A stretch of 64,000 nucleotides of DNA from CAYLPJ01 sp964385465 (GTDB lineage: Bacteria > Planctomycetota > Phycisphaerae > SM23-33). Position 1 is the first letter of the stretch. Every line of letters starts with the position of its first letter. The position numbers and the translations under genes were made by a program. The notes beneath the pieces are model-generated. The model saw only the letters and a program-made list of their open reading frames with translations. It had not been told where the DNA came from and did not search any database. This document shows, piece after piece, positions 1-7,451 of the stretch. Where the stretch lies: NCBI GenBank assembly GCA_964385465.1, contig CAYLPJ010000011.1, forward strand, positions 1-64,000, given 5' to 3'.

Positions 1-409
1 TCTTCGGCGGCGTGCGGTTGATCTCGTCGGCCAGGATGATGTTCGCGAAGACCGGGCCCTTGAGGTACTTGAACTTCCGCTCGCCGGTCTCCGGGTCGTC
101 CTGGAGCACCTCCGTGCCGGTGATGTCCGAGGGCATCAGGTCCGGGGTGAACTGGATCCGCTTGAACGACAGCGAGAGCGTCTCGGCCAGGCTGCTGACC
201 AGCAGCGTCTTGGCCAGGCCGGGCACGCCGACCAGCAGGGCGTGGCCCTGGCTGAAAATGCAGATCAGCGCCTCGTCGATGACCTGGTCCATGCCCACGA
301 TGATCTTCCGCAGCTCCCCGAGGATGCGCTCGTGCGCCTCCCGCAGCTTCGCGACGGCCTGCTCGTCGTCGGGAACCTGCGCGATTCCCTGACTCTCCTG
401 CTCTGCCAT
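1..409 (-). CDS. MoxR-family AAA+ ATPase, N-terminal part (runs off the window)
   Basis: The frame read from ATG at 409 stays open to base 1, so 136 residues are visible and the C-terminus lies outside. Walker A is GVPGLAKT (residues 61-68) and Walker B is ILADEINR (about 125-132), the signature pair of MoxR ATPases. MoxR proteins are cytoplasmic chaperone-like ATPases, usually followed by DUF58 and von Willebrand factor A genes; those partners would lie before base 1. The gene diverges from the beta-helix gene at 602. Family assignment is firm; the substrate is unknown. Confidence 0.93.
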   Translation of the reverse strand, partial: MAEQESQGIAQVPDDEQAVAKLREAHERILGELRKIIVGMDQVIDEALICIFSQGHALLVGVPGLAKTLLVSSLAETLSLSFKRIQFTPDLMPSDITGTEVLQDDPETGERKFKYLKGPVFANIILADEINRTPPK

Positions 410-536
410 GACGTTCTCCGGCTAGTGGCGGTGTGTCGATTTCGAAAACGGCCCGCGAAGACCAGCGCCTCGCGGGCCGCAATGTCATATACATGCAACC
501 ACCGCCCCCCCGCCGGGTTCCGCCGATCCGTCCCCT

Positions 537-565
537 TCGACACCCGGGCGAGTCCCCGGTACAAT
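537..565 (+). promoter_or_regulatory. Predicted sigma-70 promoter of the beta-helix gene
   Basis: A -35 box TCGACA (537-542, five of six consensus bases) and a -10 box TACAAT (560-565) are separated by exactly 17 bp. The start would fall near 572, about 30 bases before the ATG at 602. Prediction from sequence only. Confidence 0.6.
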
Positions 566-601
566 CGACCGGACACCCCGCCGCCCCCGGAGACCCACGC
601 G

Positions 602-2587
602 ATGATGCCCGCCGCCCCGCTGCTGCTCGCCGCCGCCTGCCTTCACGCCGCCGGGCCTGCGCCGCCGGCCCTGCTGGAGCCCGCCGACGGAGCCCGGCTC
701 TGGATGGCCTTGCCCGGCTTCGCCTGGACCCCTGCCGCCGCCGGCGATCCGGCCGCCATGCCCGGCTACGTCATCCAGATCGCCACCGATGCCGCCTTCC
801 GGGGAGTCGCCGACAAGGACGCCCTGCCGGCCGTCATCTGCCATTACGTGCCCGACCGGCCGATGCCTCCGGGCGCGTATCATTGGCGCGTCGCGTGCGT
901 GGATGCGGCCGGGCGCCGGGGGCCCTGGTCGCCGGCGCGAAGGCTGTCGATCCGGGCTCCCCGGGCCTTCGGCGTCCCGGCCGGGGCGACCTTCGGCGAC
1001 ATCCGCGAGGTCGTCGCCGGGGCCGCCGCGGCGGCCCCGGCACGCGTGGTCTTCGACCGGGGAACCTACCGCCTGCACGTCGACGAGCCCCGGCCGCTGA
1101 TCGAGCTGGCCGACGCCGCCGACGTGACGATCGACGGCAACGGGGCGACGGTGATCTTCGACAGCCCGGCCCCGATGGCCCGCTTCACCAACTGCCGCCG
1201 CACGCTGCTTTCCGGGCTGACCTTCGACATCCACCCGCCTGCCTACACCGCCGGGCGCGTCGTGGCGGTGAACTCCGCAGCCGGCACTGCCGACGCCGAC
1301 ATCCTCCCCGATCACCGCCTGCCGGACGCCCACCGGCGGTTCGCCGAGGACCGCAAGGGCATGGTCGTCTGTGAGACCGAGGGGTTCGCGATCAAACGCG
1401 GGGTGCGGCTGGTGGTCGCCCACGACGGCTTCGAGCGCCTTGGCGGCCGACGATTCCGCTTCCGCTTCGCCGATGCGGAGGCCCTCGGCCAGCTCGCGCG
1501 GGGCGACATCTACGTCCTGGACCCGCGATGGCAGCGCGATGCGGGAGGGGCCCCCCTGACCGTCCGCGGCGGCGAGCAGGTCGTCCTGTACGACCTCACC
1601 ATCTTCTCGGCCGCCAACGAGTGCCTCAGCTCCTTCTACGCCGACCGCCATGCCATCCTGCACGTGCGGCTGCGCCGCAAGCCCGGGCGGGCGCTGTCTG
1701 TCAACAACGGCGGGAACAACCACCACAACGCCCGCCGCGGGCCCTGGATCGAGGGCTGCCTCTTCGAGAACACAGGCGACGACATCTGCCACGTCAACGG
1801 CTACGCGATGTCCATCGCGGCCCAGCCCGCCGGGGACGTCATTCTCGTCCCCATCCGCACGCCCTACGATCAGTTCTGCCGCGAGGCGGCCCTGGACTTC
1901 CGCTCCGGCGACCGCCTGCTGTTCTACCACCGGGCGGCCGGTCGACTGCTTGGCGAGCGCCGCGTCCGGACGGTCGAGCAAGAGGGCAAGCTGCTGCGGG
2001 TCACGCTGAACCGGCCGATCGAGGGCGTCACGCCCGGGCCGATCCGCCCGGCCAGGAAGGGCCCCGCCGCGGCGGGCAACGCCGGGATCACCCGCCTGTT
2101 CAACGCCAGCCGGTCGTGCTGCCAGTTCGTGTTCCGGGACAACGTCGCCCGGCGCGGGCGGCGGATCGGCGTGCTGGCAAAAGGCGACGGTGGGTGGATC
2201 GAGGGAAACGTCTTCCAGGCCCTCGGCGGCGGCGGGGTGGAGTTCTGGAACGCGCCGTTCGAGGGCCCCGGCGCCGAGAACTACGTCGTGCGGGGCAACC
2301 GCATCGTCCGCTGCCTGCGGCTGAGGAGGACCCACGCGGGGATCTGGTCCATCACGTTCCGTCCGGGACACGCGCGGCTGCACCGGAACCTGCTGATCGA
2401 GGCCAACGAAATCGTGGCCCCCCTCGGGCCGGCCGTCGATCTGGGCGACGCCGAGAACGTCGTCTTCCGCGGCAACCGCGTCGTGGACCCCCCGGCCGAA
2501 GCGTCGGGCGAGGACCCCGTTCGCTTCCGCAACGTCGGCGGGCTCCTCCGCGAGGGCAACGCGATCCGGCGGACCGGCGGGAGGTAA
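602..2587 (+). CDS. Secreted right-handed beta-helix protein, possible GH110-like glycosidase
   Basis: The frame is open upstream, but the ATG ATG pair at 602 starts a short signal peptide (MMPAAPLLLAAACLHAAG), follows a good promoter, and gives 661 residues. A fibronectin-like strand region (about 40-115) precedes a parallel beta-helix with repeated VTIDGNG-, VVFRGN- and IEGN-type turns. The segment with NNGGNNHHNARRGPWIEGC followed by FENTGDDICHVNG resembles the catalytic face of pectate-lyase-fold enzymes, in particular GH110 alpha-1,3-galactosidases (family knowledge, not tested). The likely role is attack on an extracellular or periplasmic galactoside or polysaccharide. Beta-helix carbohydrate-active protein is secure; GH110 is a guess. 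Confidence 0.75.
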   Translation: MMPAAPLLLAAACLHAAGPAPPALLEPADGARLWMALPGFAWTPAAAGDPAAMPGYVIQIATDAAFRGVADKDALPAVICHYVPDRPMPPGAYHWRVACVDAAGRRGPWSPARRLSIRAPRAFGVPAGATFGDIREVVAGAAAAAPARVVFDRGTYRLHVDEPRPLIELADAADVTIDGNGATVIFDSPAPMARFTNCRRTLLSGLTFDIHPPAYTAGRVVAVNSAAGTADADILPDHRLPDAHRRFAEDRKGMVVCETEGFAIKRGVRLVVAHDGFERLGGRRFRFRFADAEALGQLARGDIYVLDPRWQRDAGGAPLTVRGGEQVVLYDLTIFSAANECLSSFYADRHAILHVRLRRKPGRALSVNNGGNNHHNARRGPWIEGCLFENTGDDICHVNGYAMSIAAQPAGDVILVPIRTPYDQFCREAALDFRSGDRLLFYHRAAGRLLGERRVRTVEQEGKLLRVTLNRPIEGVTPGPIRPARKGPAAAGNAGITRLFNASRSCCQFVFRDNVARRGRRIGVLAKGDGGWIEGNVFQALGGGGVEFWNAPFEGPGAENYVVRGNRIVRCLRLRRTHAGIWSITFRPGHARLHRNLLIEANEIVAPLGPAVDLGDAENVVFRGNRVVDPPAEASGEDPVRFRNVGGLLREGNAIRRTGGR

Positions 2588-2605
2588 CTGCCGCGGTGCC
2601 TTCCC

Positions 2606-2629
2606 CGACCGCCGACGGCGTCCTATAAT
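2606..2629 (+). promoter_or_regulatory. Predicted -10 box for a nearly leaderless pyrK-like transcript
   Basis: A perfect TATAAT sits at 2624-2629, only 10 bases before the ATG at 2640. Initiation seven bases downstream would leave a 5' leader of about four bases, too short for a Shine-Dalgarno site, and none is visible. There is no convincing -35 box 17 bp upstream (TTCCCC). Confidence 0.45.
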
Positions 2630-2639
2630 CCCACGAACC

Positions 2640-3605
2640 ATGACCGCCGACGCCACCAGACCGCGCGGGACGTTCCTCGCCGACGTGCTCGCCAACGAGA
2701 CGCTCTGCGAGGAGCACCTCCTCCTGCGACTCGCCGTCGAGGGCTTTCCCCCCAGCCGCCCCGGGCAGTTCGTCCAGGTCCAGTGCAACGAGCCCGCCGC
2801 GGATGCGCCCCGGCCGCGGGAGGTCCCCTGGGGCCCCGACACGCCGCCGAAGCTCACGGGCCCCGAGCTCACCGAAGCGCGCCCCCTGCTCCGCCGCCCC
2901 TTCAGCCTCGCCGGGCGACGCGACCGCCCCGACGGGCGAGCCGAGCTGGACCTCATCTACCGCGTCGTCGGGGCGGGAACGGCCTGGCTGGAAGGGCTCG
3001 CGCCCGGCCCGGCCGTCAGCGTCCTCGGCCCGTTGGGAAATGGCTTTGCGATCGACCCTGACCGCCCGGCCGCGGCGCTGGTCGGAGGCGGCGTGGGCAT
3101 CCCCCCGATGCTCTACCTCGCCGAGGCGCTCACCGCGGCGGGCAAGGACGTCCAGGCCTTCTGCGGCGTCCGCAGCGAGCACCTGCTGCCCCTGCGTCTG
3201 ACCGGCGAGGCCGAGGCCTCCCCTCTCGGCGAGCCGGCCATGTGCGTGGCGGAGTTCGCCGCCCACGGCGTCGAGGCCGCCATCGCCACCGACGACGGCT
3301 CGCTGGGCTGGCGCGGCCTGCTGCCCGACGCTCTCCGCCGGCGGCTGGACGACTCGCCCGCCGCGGCCGAGGGGCTGGTCGTCTACACCTGCGGCCCGGA
3401 GGCCATGATGCGTGCGGTCGGCGAACTGTGCATCGAGCGAGGCATCCCCTGCCAGGTCGCCCTCGAGCGTCACATGGCCTGCGGCATGGGCACGTGCCAG
3501 TCCTGCGTCTTCCGCATGCGGGCCGACAACGAGCAGGGCTGGACCTACCGCCTGGTCTGCACGGACGGCCCCGTCTTCGACGCCCGCGACGTGCTCTGGG
3601 ACTGA
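2640..3605 (+). CDS. pyrK: Dihydroorotate dehydrogenase electron-transfer subunit-like iron-sulfur flavoprotein (PyrK type)
   Basis: A 321-residue ferredoxin-reductase-type protein. The FAD-binding motif RPFSLAG lies at 86-92 and the nucleotide-binding GGGVGIPP near 150. A C-terminal [2Fe-2S] site is formed by Cys281, Cys286, Cys289 and Cys307 (C-x4-C-x2-C-x17-C), as in PyrK. PyrK passes electrons from dihydroorotate dehydrogenase (PyrD) to NAD+ in pyrimidine synthesis. It is longer than the usual PyrK of about 250-260 residues, partly from a proline-rich insert around 51-82. No pyrD is visible nearby, so another ferredoxin-NADP reductase-like partner is possible. It ends four bases before the convergent dacB gene. 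Confidence 0.85.
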   Translation: MTADATRPRGTFLADVLANETLCEEHLLLRLAVEGFPPSRPGQFVQVQCNEPAADAPRPREVPWGPDTPPKLTGPELTEARPLLRRPFSLAGRRDRPDGRAELDLIYRVVGAGTAWLEGLAPGPAVSVLGPLGNGFAIDPDRPAAALVGGGVGIPPMLYLAEALTAAGKDVQAFCGVRSEHLLPLRLTGEAEASPLGEPAMCVAEFAAHGVEAAIATDDGSLGWRGLLPDALRRRLDDSPAAAEGLVVYTCGPEAMMRAVGELCIERGIPCQVALERHMACGMGTCQSCVFRMRADNEQGWTYRLVCTDGPVFDARDVLWD

Positions 3606-3609
3606 AACA

Positions 3610-5109
3610 TCAGTCCGCCGGCCAGGTGGTCGCCTCGGCCGCACCGATCAGCAGGTCCGCCACGTCCTCCTGGAGTGCCTTCGCGGGCGCGATCCCGCCG
3701 CGGATGTCGTTGACCAGCACCGCGAAGGCGTAGCGCGGACGCGACGACGTATCCAGCACGTATCCGCTGAGGCACGAGACGCCGTAGATGTAGCCCGTCT
3801 TGGCCAGCACGCGCCCCTTGGCGGCCCCGCCGCGGAACCGCCGCCGCAGCGTGCCGTCCACCCCCGCGATCGGCAGCGAGTGCAGCAGCACCGCCGCGTC
3901 GTCGCGTACCGCCACGTGGGCCAGCACGCACGTCAGCGCCGCCGGCGTCACGCGATTGCGGCGGCTGAGCCCGCTGCCGTCGGCAACGCGGAGGCTCCCG
4001 GCCGTGAGGGAAAACCGCTCGGTGAGCGTCCGGGTCATCAGCTCGGCCGAGCCCGCCCACGTGCCGTCGCCGGCCCGAAGGAACACCGCCTCGGCGGCCA
4101 TGTTCAGGCTCCGCTTGTTCGAGCGCCACAGGGCCACGTAGAGCGGCGTGGCGGTCCTCCCGGCCTCGGTGGCGCGGGACCAGTCAACCGCCGCCGCCAC
4201 CCGGCGGACCTCGCCGCGGACCTCCACGCCGGCGCGGCCGAGCCGGTCGGCGAACACCCGCCCCAGCAGCAGCGACGGGCTCTCGGCGGCAACGCTCACC
4301 GGGTCGCCCCCCACCCGGCCGGCCGTGCCGGTCAGCAGCAGCACCGTCCCCCCGTCCTGCTCCCGCAGAGACCAGAGGTTTCGCCGCCCGCCTCGCAGGC
4401 GGTCGACCACGCGGACGAAGCGGCTCCGCGGGGCCACGACCGGCCTCACCCCGCCCGACGGCGAGCGAACGAACGTCACGTCCCAGCAGTTGTTGTGGAA
4501 GTTCAGCGGCCCGACGGGCGCGGCATACCAGCGGTAGTGCTGGTTCGCAGGCCAGTCGGGGTGTCGGCCCTCGGCGGCGGCGGGGCAGAAGACCAGCACG
4601 TCGCCGACGGCCTCGCCGGCGGCGCGGCGGACGCCGGCGGCCCAGCGATCGAGGGCGGCGTAGACGCTCCGCTCGGCGGCGTCGGCCAGGCGGGGGTCGC
4701 CGAGGGTCGGGTCGTACTCGCCGGCCAGAATCACGTTGCCGTCCAGTACGAACGCCCCGGTGACGAAGCGGAACTCCCTGCCGAGCCGGGCCATCGCGAA
4801 CGCGGCCGTCAGGAGCTTCTGGTTGCTGGCGGGGATGAACGGCTCGCCGGCGCGGACGCCGACGACGGCCTTGCCGGCGGCGAGGTCCACGACGGAGACG
4901 CCTGCCCGCCCCCCGCCGGCGCGGGTCAACCGGCCGGCCAGGGCGGCGACGCGCTGCTGGAGACCGCCCTCGGCGGGGGCCGCGACGGCGACCGCGGCGA
5001 TCAGGGCGACGGCGAGTGGGAAGGCCCGCGGCCGGCGGCGCCGCCGGCCTGCGGGAACGCGTGGCGAGCTGCCAGCCCCGCCGTCGGCCCTGTACGTCCC
5101 TTCCGCCAT
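3610..5109 (-). CDS. dacB: D-alanyl-D-alanine carboxypeptidase/endopeptidase, PBP4 type (peptidase S13)
   Basis: The ATG at 5109 shares one base with the stop of the phosphofructokinase gene (TGATG), giving 499 residues with an N-terminal membrane or signal segment (about 30-47). All three penicillin-binding motifs are present: S95-x-x-K98 (SNQK), S334-x-N336 (SLN) and K437-T-G439. The protein would act in the periplasm, trimming D-Ala or cleaving peptidoglycan cross-bridges. A peptidoglycan hydrolase fits the current view that planctomycetes have a thin peptidoglycan wall. It is probably co-translated with the upstream pfkA-like gene, although no functional link is obvious. Confidence 0.92.
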   Translation of the reverse strand: MAEGTYRADGGAGSSPRVPAGRRRRRPRAFPLAVALIAAVAVAAPAEGGLQQRVAALAGRLTRAGGGRAGVSVVDLAAGKAVVGVRAGEPFIPASNQKLLTAAFAMARLGREFRFVTGAFVLDGNVILAGEYDPTLGDPRLADAAERSVYAALDRWAAGVRRAAGEAVGDVLVFCPAAAEGRHPDWPANQHYRWYAAPVGPLNFHNNCWDVTFVRSPSGGVRPVVAPRSRFVRVVDRLRGGRRNLWSLREQDGGTVLLLTGTAGRVGGDPVSVAAESPSLLLGRVFADRLGRAGVEVRGEVRRVAAAVDWSRATEAGRTATPLYVALWRSNKRSLNMAAEAVFLRAGDGTWAGSAELMTRTLTERFSLTAGSLRVADGSGLSRRNRVTPAALTCVLAHVAVRDDAAVLLHSLPIAGVDGTLRRRFRGGAAKGRVLAKTGYIYGVSCLSGYVLDTSSRPRYAFAVLVNDIRGGIAPAKALQEDVADLLIGAAEATTWPAD

Positions 5110-6200
5110 CAGTCGCCGAAGCACGTGCCCAGCGCGCGGGCGGCCTGGAGCAGCGGGTAATCCGGTGGGATGGTCCGGACCTTGCGGGCGACGTCCTTGA
5201 TCGGCACCGAGTCGAGCTTGCCGTCCTTCTCCACCACCATGCGGTCCAGCCGACCGGTCTTGAGCAGCTCGAACGCGTAGTAGCCGAACCCGGTCGCCAG
5301 CACGCGGTCGTACGGCGTCGGCGTGCCCCCCCGCTGCACGTGACCCAGCACGATCGCCCGGCTTTCCAAGCCGGTAAGGCGGCCGATCTCGTCGGCCACC
5401 CACTTGCCCACCCCGCCGAGGCGGATCGGGTCCGGCGAGGTCTCGTCGACGTGATCGACGAACTGCTCGCCGCCGGCCGGCGTGGCGCCCTCCCCGACAG
5501 CCACGATCGTAAACCCCCGCCCGCGCTGCGAACGCTCCTCGCACTTGCCCGCCACCTTGGCGATGTCGAAGGACACTTCCGGAATCAGGATGCAGTCCGC
5601 CCCCGACGCCACGCCCGCGTGCAGGGCCAGCCAGCCGGCGTAGCGGCCCATCAGCTCCACCACCATCACCCGGTGATGGCTGCTCGCCGTCGTGTGGACC
5701 TTGTCCAGCGCGTCCGTGGCGGTCGTCACGGCCGTGTCGTGACCGAACGTCACGTCCGTCGCCCACAGGTCGTTGTCGATGGTCTTGGGCACGCCGACCA
5801 GCCGCAGGCCGCGATCGAGCAGCTCGGCCGCCCCGCTCATCGTGCCGTCCCCGCCGATGACCACGATCGCGTCGAGCTCCTCGCGCATGCACGTCTCGAC
5901 GACGCGGTCGCGGACGTCCTTGACCACCCACTCGCCGCTGTCCAGCACGCGGTGGGCGGCGGGATTGGCCTTGTTGCAGGAGCCCAGGATCGTCCCGCCC
6001 CGGGTGAGAATGCCACTGACGTCGTCGTAGCTCAGCGGGCGCAGGCGGTTCTCGATCAGCCCGAGGTAGCCGTCGGCAATACCCACCACCTCCAGCCCGC
6101 CGCTCAGCGCGGGCTTGGCCACCGCGCGGATCACGGCGTTGAGCCCGGGGCAGTCGCCCCCGCCGGTCAGGATGCCGATTCGCTTCAGTTCCTTGCCCAT
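5109..6200 (-). CDS. pfkA: 6-phosphofructokinase
   Basis: A 363-residue phosphofructokinase, preceded by a strong ribosome site (GGGAGGAGG). The N-terminal GGGDCPGLN loop, GGDGT (116-120) and PKTIDND (138-144, catalytic Asp142) are all in place. Gly119 corresponds to E. coli Gly104, which favours ATP. Lys139 corresponds to Gly124 and is the residue found in PPi-dependent and group III enzymes. The product phosphorylates fructose-6-phosphate in glycolysis. ATP use is therefore likely but not certain. The gene runs directly into dacB. Confidence 0.93.
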   Translation of the reverse strand: MGKELKRIGILTGGGDCPGLNAVIRAVAKPALSGGLEVVGIADGYLGLIENRLRPLSYDDVSGILTRGGTILGSCNKANPAAHRVLDSGEWVVKDVRDRVVETCMREELDAIVVIGGDGTMSGAAELLDRGLRLVGVPKTIDNDLWATDVTFGHDTAVTTATDALDKVHTTASSHHRVMVVELMGRYAGWLALHAGVASGADCILIPEVSFDIAKVAGKCEERSQRGRGFTIVAVGEGATPAGGEQFVDHVDETSPDPIRLGGVGKWVADEIGRLTGLESRAIVLGHVQRGGTPTPYDRVLATGFGYYAFELLKTGRLDRMVVEKDGKLDSVPIKDVARKVRTIPPDYPLLQAARALGTCFGD

Positions 6201-6365
6201 CGTGCCTCCTCCCGAAGCCGGGCCGTCACCCGCCGCCCGTCACCTGTCGTCCGTGGCCGGTGGCCGGTGGCCAGGCAGAGGCTCACGCCGCCTTCCGGCC
6301 CGGAGCCGACACCGGCCAGGAGACCCTAGCACATGGCCCCATCGTCGAACAGGGAAATTGCTTCA

Positions 6366-6394
6366 TTGGCCCCCCGTCCGGTCCGATATATCAT
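6366..6394 (+). promoter_or_regulatory. Predicted sigma-70 promoter of the PilZ gene
   Basis: TTGGCC (6366-6371) and TATCAT (6389-6394) are spaced by 17 bp. The predicted start near 6401 leaves a leader of about 27 bases containing the ribosome site TAGGAGG. Prediction only. Confidence 0.5.
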
Positions 6395-6427
6395 GGATTG
6401 AACGTCCCCGGGTAGGAGGCCCCGAAG

Positions 6428-6751
6428 ATGACCCCGGCGCCCGCCGCCGAACGACGCATGCATGCCCGCCACCCGCTGGCCACCAGTGTGAGGTTCTACC
6501 ACGGCCCCAGCCAGCGAGACTTCCCCGCACGGTGCGTCAACATCTCACTCGGCGGGGTCAAGATGAGCGTCCCGGCCTCGGCGCCGGTCCAGCCCGGCCA
6601 GCCCGTCCGCCTGTCCCTCGCCGGCCTCAGCCGCCCGGAATTCGCCGGCCTGCGCGACAAGCCTTTGGACGGCACGATCGTCCGCGTCGACCGCCGCGCC
6701 CTCATCCAGGACGGCAACCTCGCCATCGGCATCCGCTTCGCCCAGGCGTGA
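6428..6751 (+). CDS. Single-domain PilZ protein, predicted cyclic-di-GMP receptor
   Basis: A 107-residue cytoplasmic protein consisting of little more than one PilZ domain. The c-di-GMP ligands are visible: R10-x-x-x-R14 and N38-x-S40-x-x-G43. The ribosome site TAGGAGG lies eight bases before the ATG. Such proteins relay c-di-GMP levels to motility, attachment or exopolysaccharide machinery. No cyclase, phosphodiesterase or pilus gene is present nearby, so the target cannot be inferred. Confidence 0.9.
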   Translation: MTPAPAAERRMHARHPLATSVRFYHGPSQRDFPARCVNISLGGVKMSVPASAPVQPGQPVRLSLAGLSRPEFAGLRDKPLDGTIVRVDRRALIQDGNLAIGIRFAQA

Positions 6752-6860
6752 CCGACCCAAGCGCCGCGCCCGACCTCCCGTGTAGGCGGCCCCGGAGCCG
6801 GCCGGCGGCGGGGCCTCACCTCCCCGCGGCATCACACAGTGCAAACCCCGACACAACCCC

Positions 6861-6889
6861 TTGACCGCCCGCCGCCGTCCGGGTATAAG
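6861..6889 (+). promoter_or_regulatory. Predicted tRNA-Arg promoter
   Basis: TTGACC (6861-6866), a 17-bp spacer and TATAAG (6884-6889) make the best sigma-70 match in this part of the window. The start near 6896 lies about 44 bases before the tRNA. Confidence 0.65.
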
Positions 6890-6939
6890 GGCGAAATCGG
6901 CCCTCGGGCGCCCAGCGACCCCGAGCCGCCGACCGACGA

Positions 6940-7013
<74 letters not shown>

Positions 7014-7451
7014 GTTCTTTCCTGCCGGGCCGGCACGATCGTGCCGGTCCGTCGCTTTGCGCAGGCCGCTTCGGGCGAAGCCGTTATGAATGATGCGCGG
7101 TTCCGGTGCGGCTTGAGGTCTTCCGGGGTGCTCGTCCTTCTCGCCAAGGCCGCGCTCGCCGCCGGCGATCCGCCGGCGGGCGCCGATGGCGGCGGGCAAG
7201 GCCCTCGTCGCGCGGCTGCCGGAGACGCTGGGCGGCGGCGAGGCCATGCCCGAGCACATCAGCTCGATGACGTCGGCATACGGCAAGGCCGGCGCCGAAT
7301 ACGACCAGGCCCACCCGCGGTCGAGGTCGGGCCTCCTTGCGGCGGATGGGGCGACCGTTCGACGTGACGGGTTTACACGCCGGCCGTTCGCGGAGAGAAT
7401 GTCCTGCCGGCGGATCGGGCATTCTCGCGGACACGTGCGTGGAGGCGTGAG
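7014..7451. other. 438-bp gap between tRNA-Arg and the symporter
   Basis: Apart from the hairpin at 7026-7051, no convincing gene is visible. A frame from 7186 overlaps the symporter start by four bases, but it has no ribosome site, no recognisable domain and composition like the shadow frames. No clear sigma-70 promoter was found for the symporter. Confidence 0.5.
7026..7051 (+). terminator. Strong hairpin after tRNA-Arg, possible terminator
   Basis: An 11-bp stem (one G-U pair) closes a GATC loop; its core at 7030-7047 is a perfect 18-bp palindrome. It begins 13 bases after the tRNA. There is no clear T tract, so termination or an RNA-processing role is inferred from position. Confidence 0.4.
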
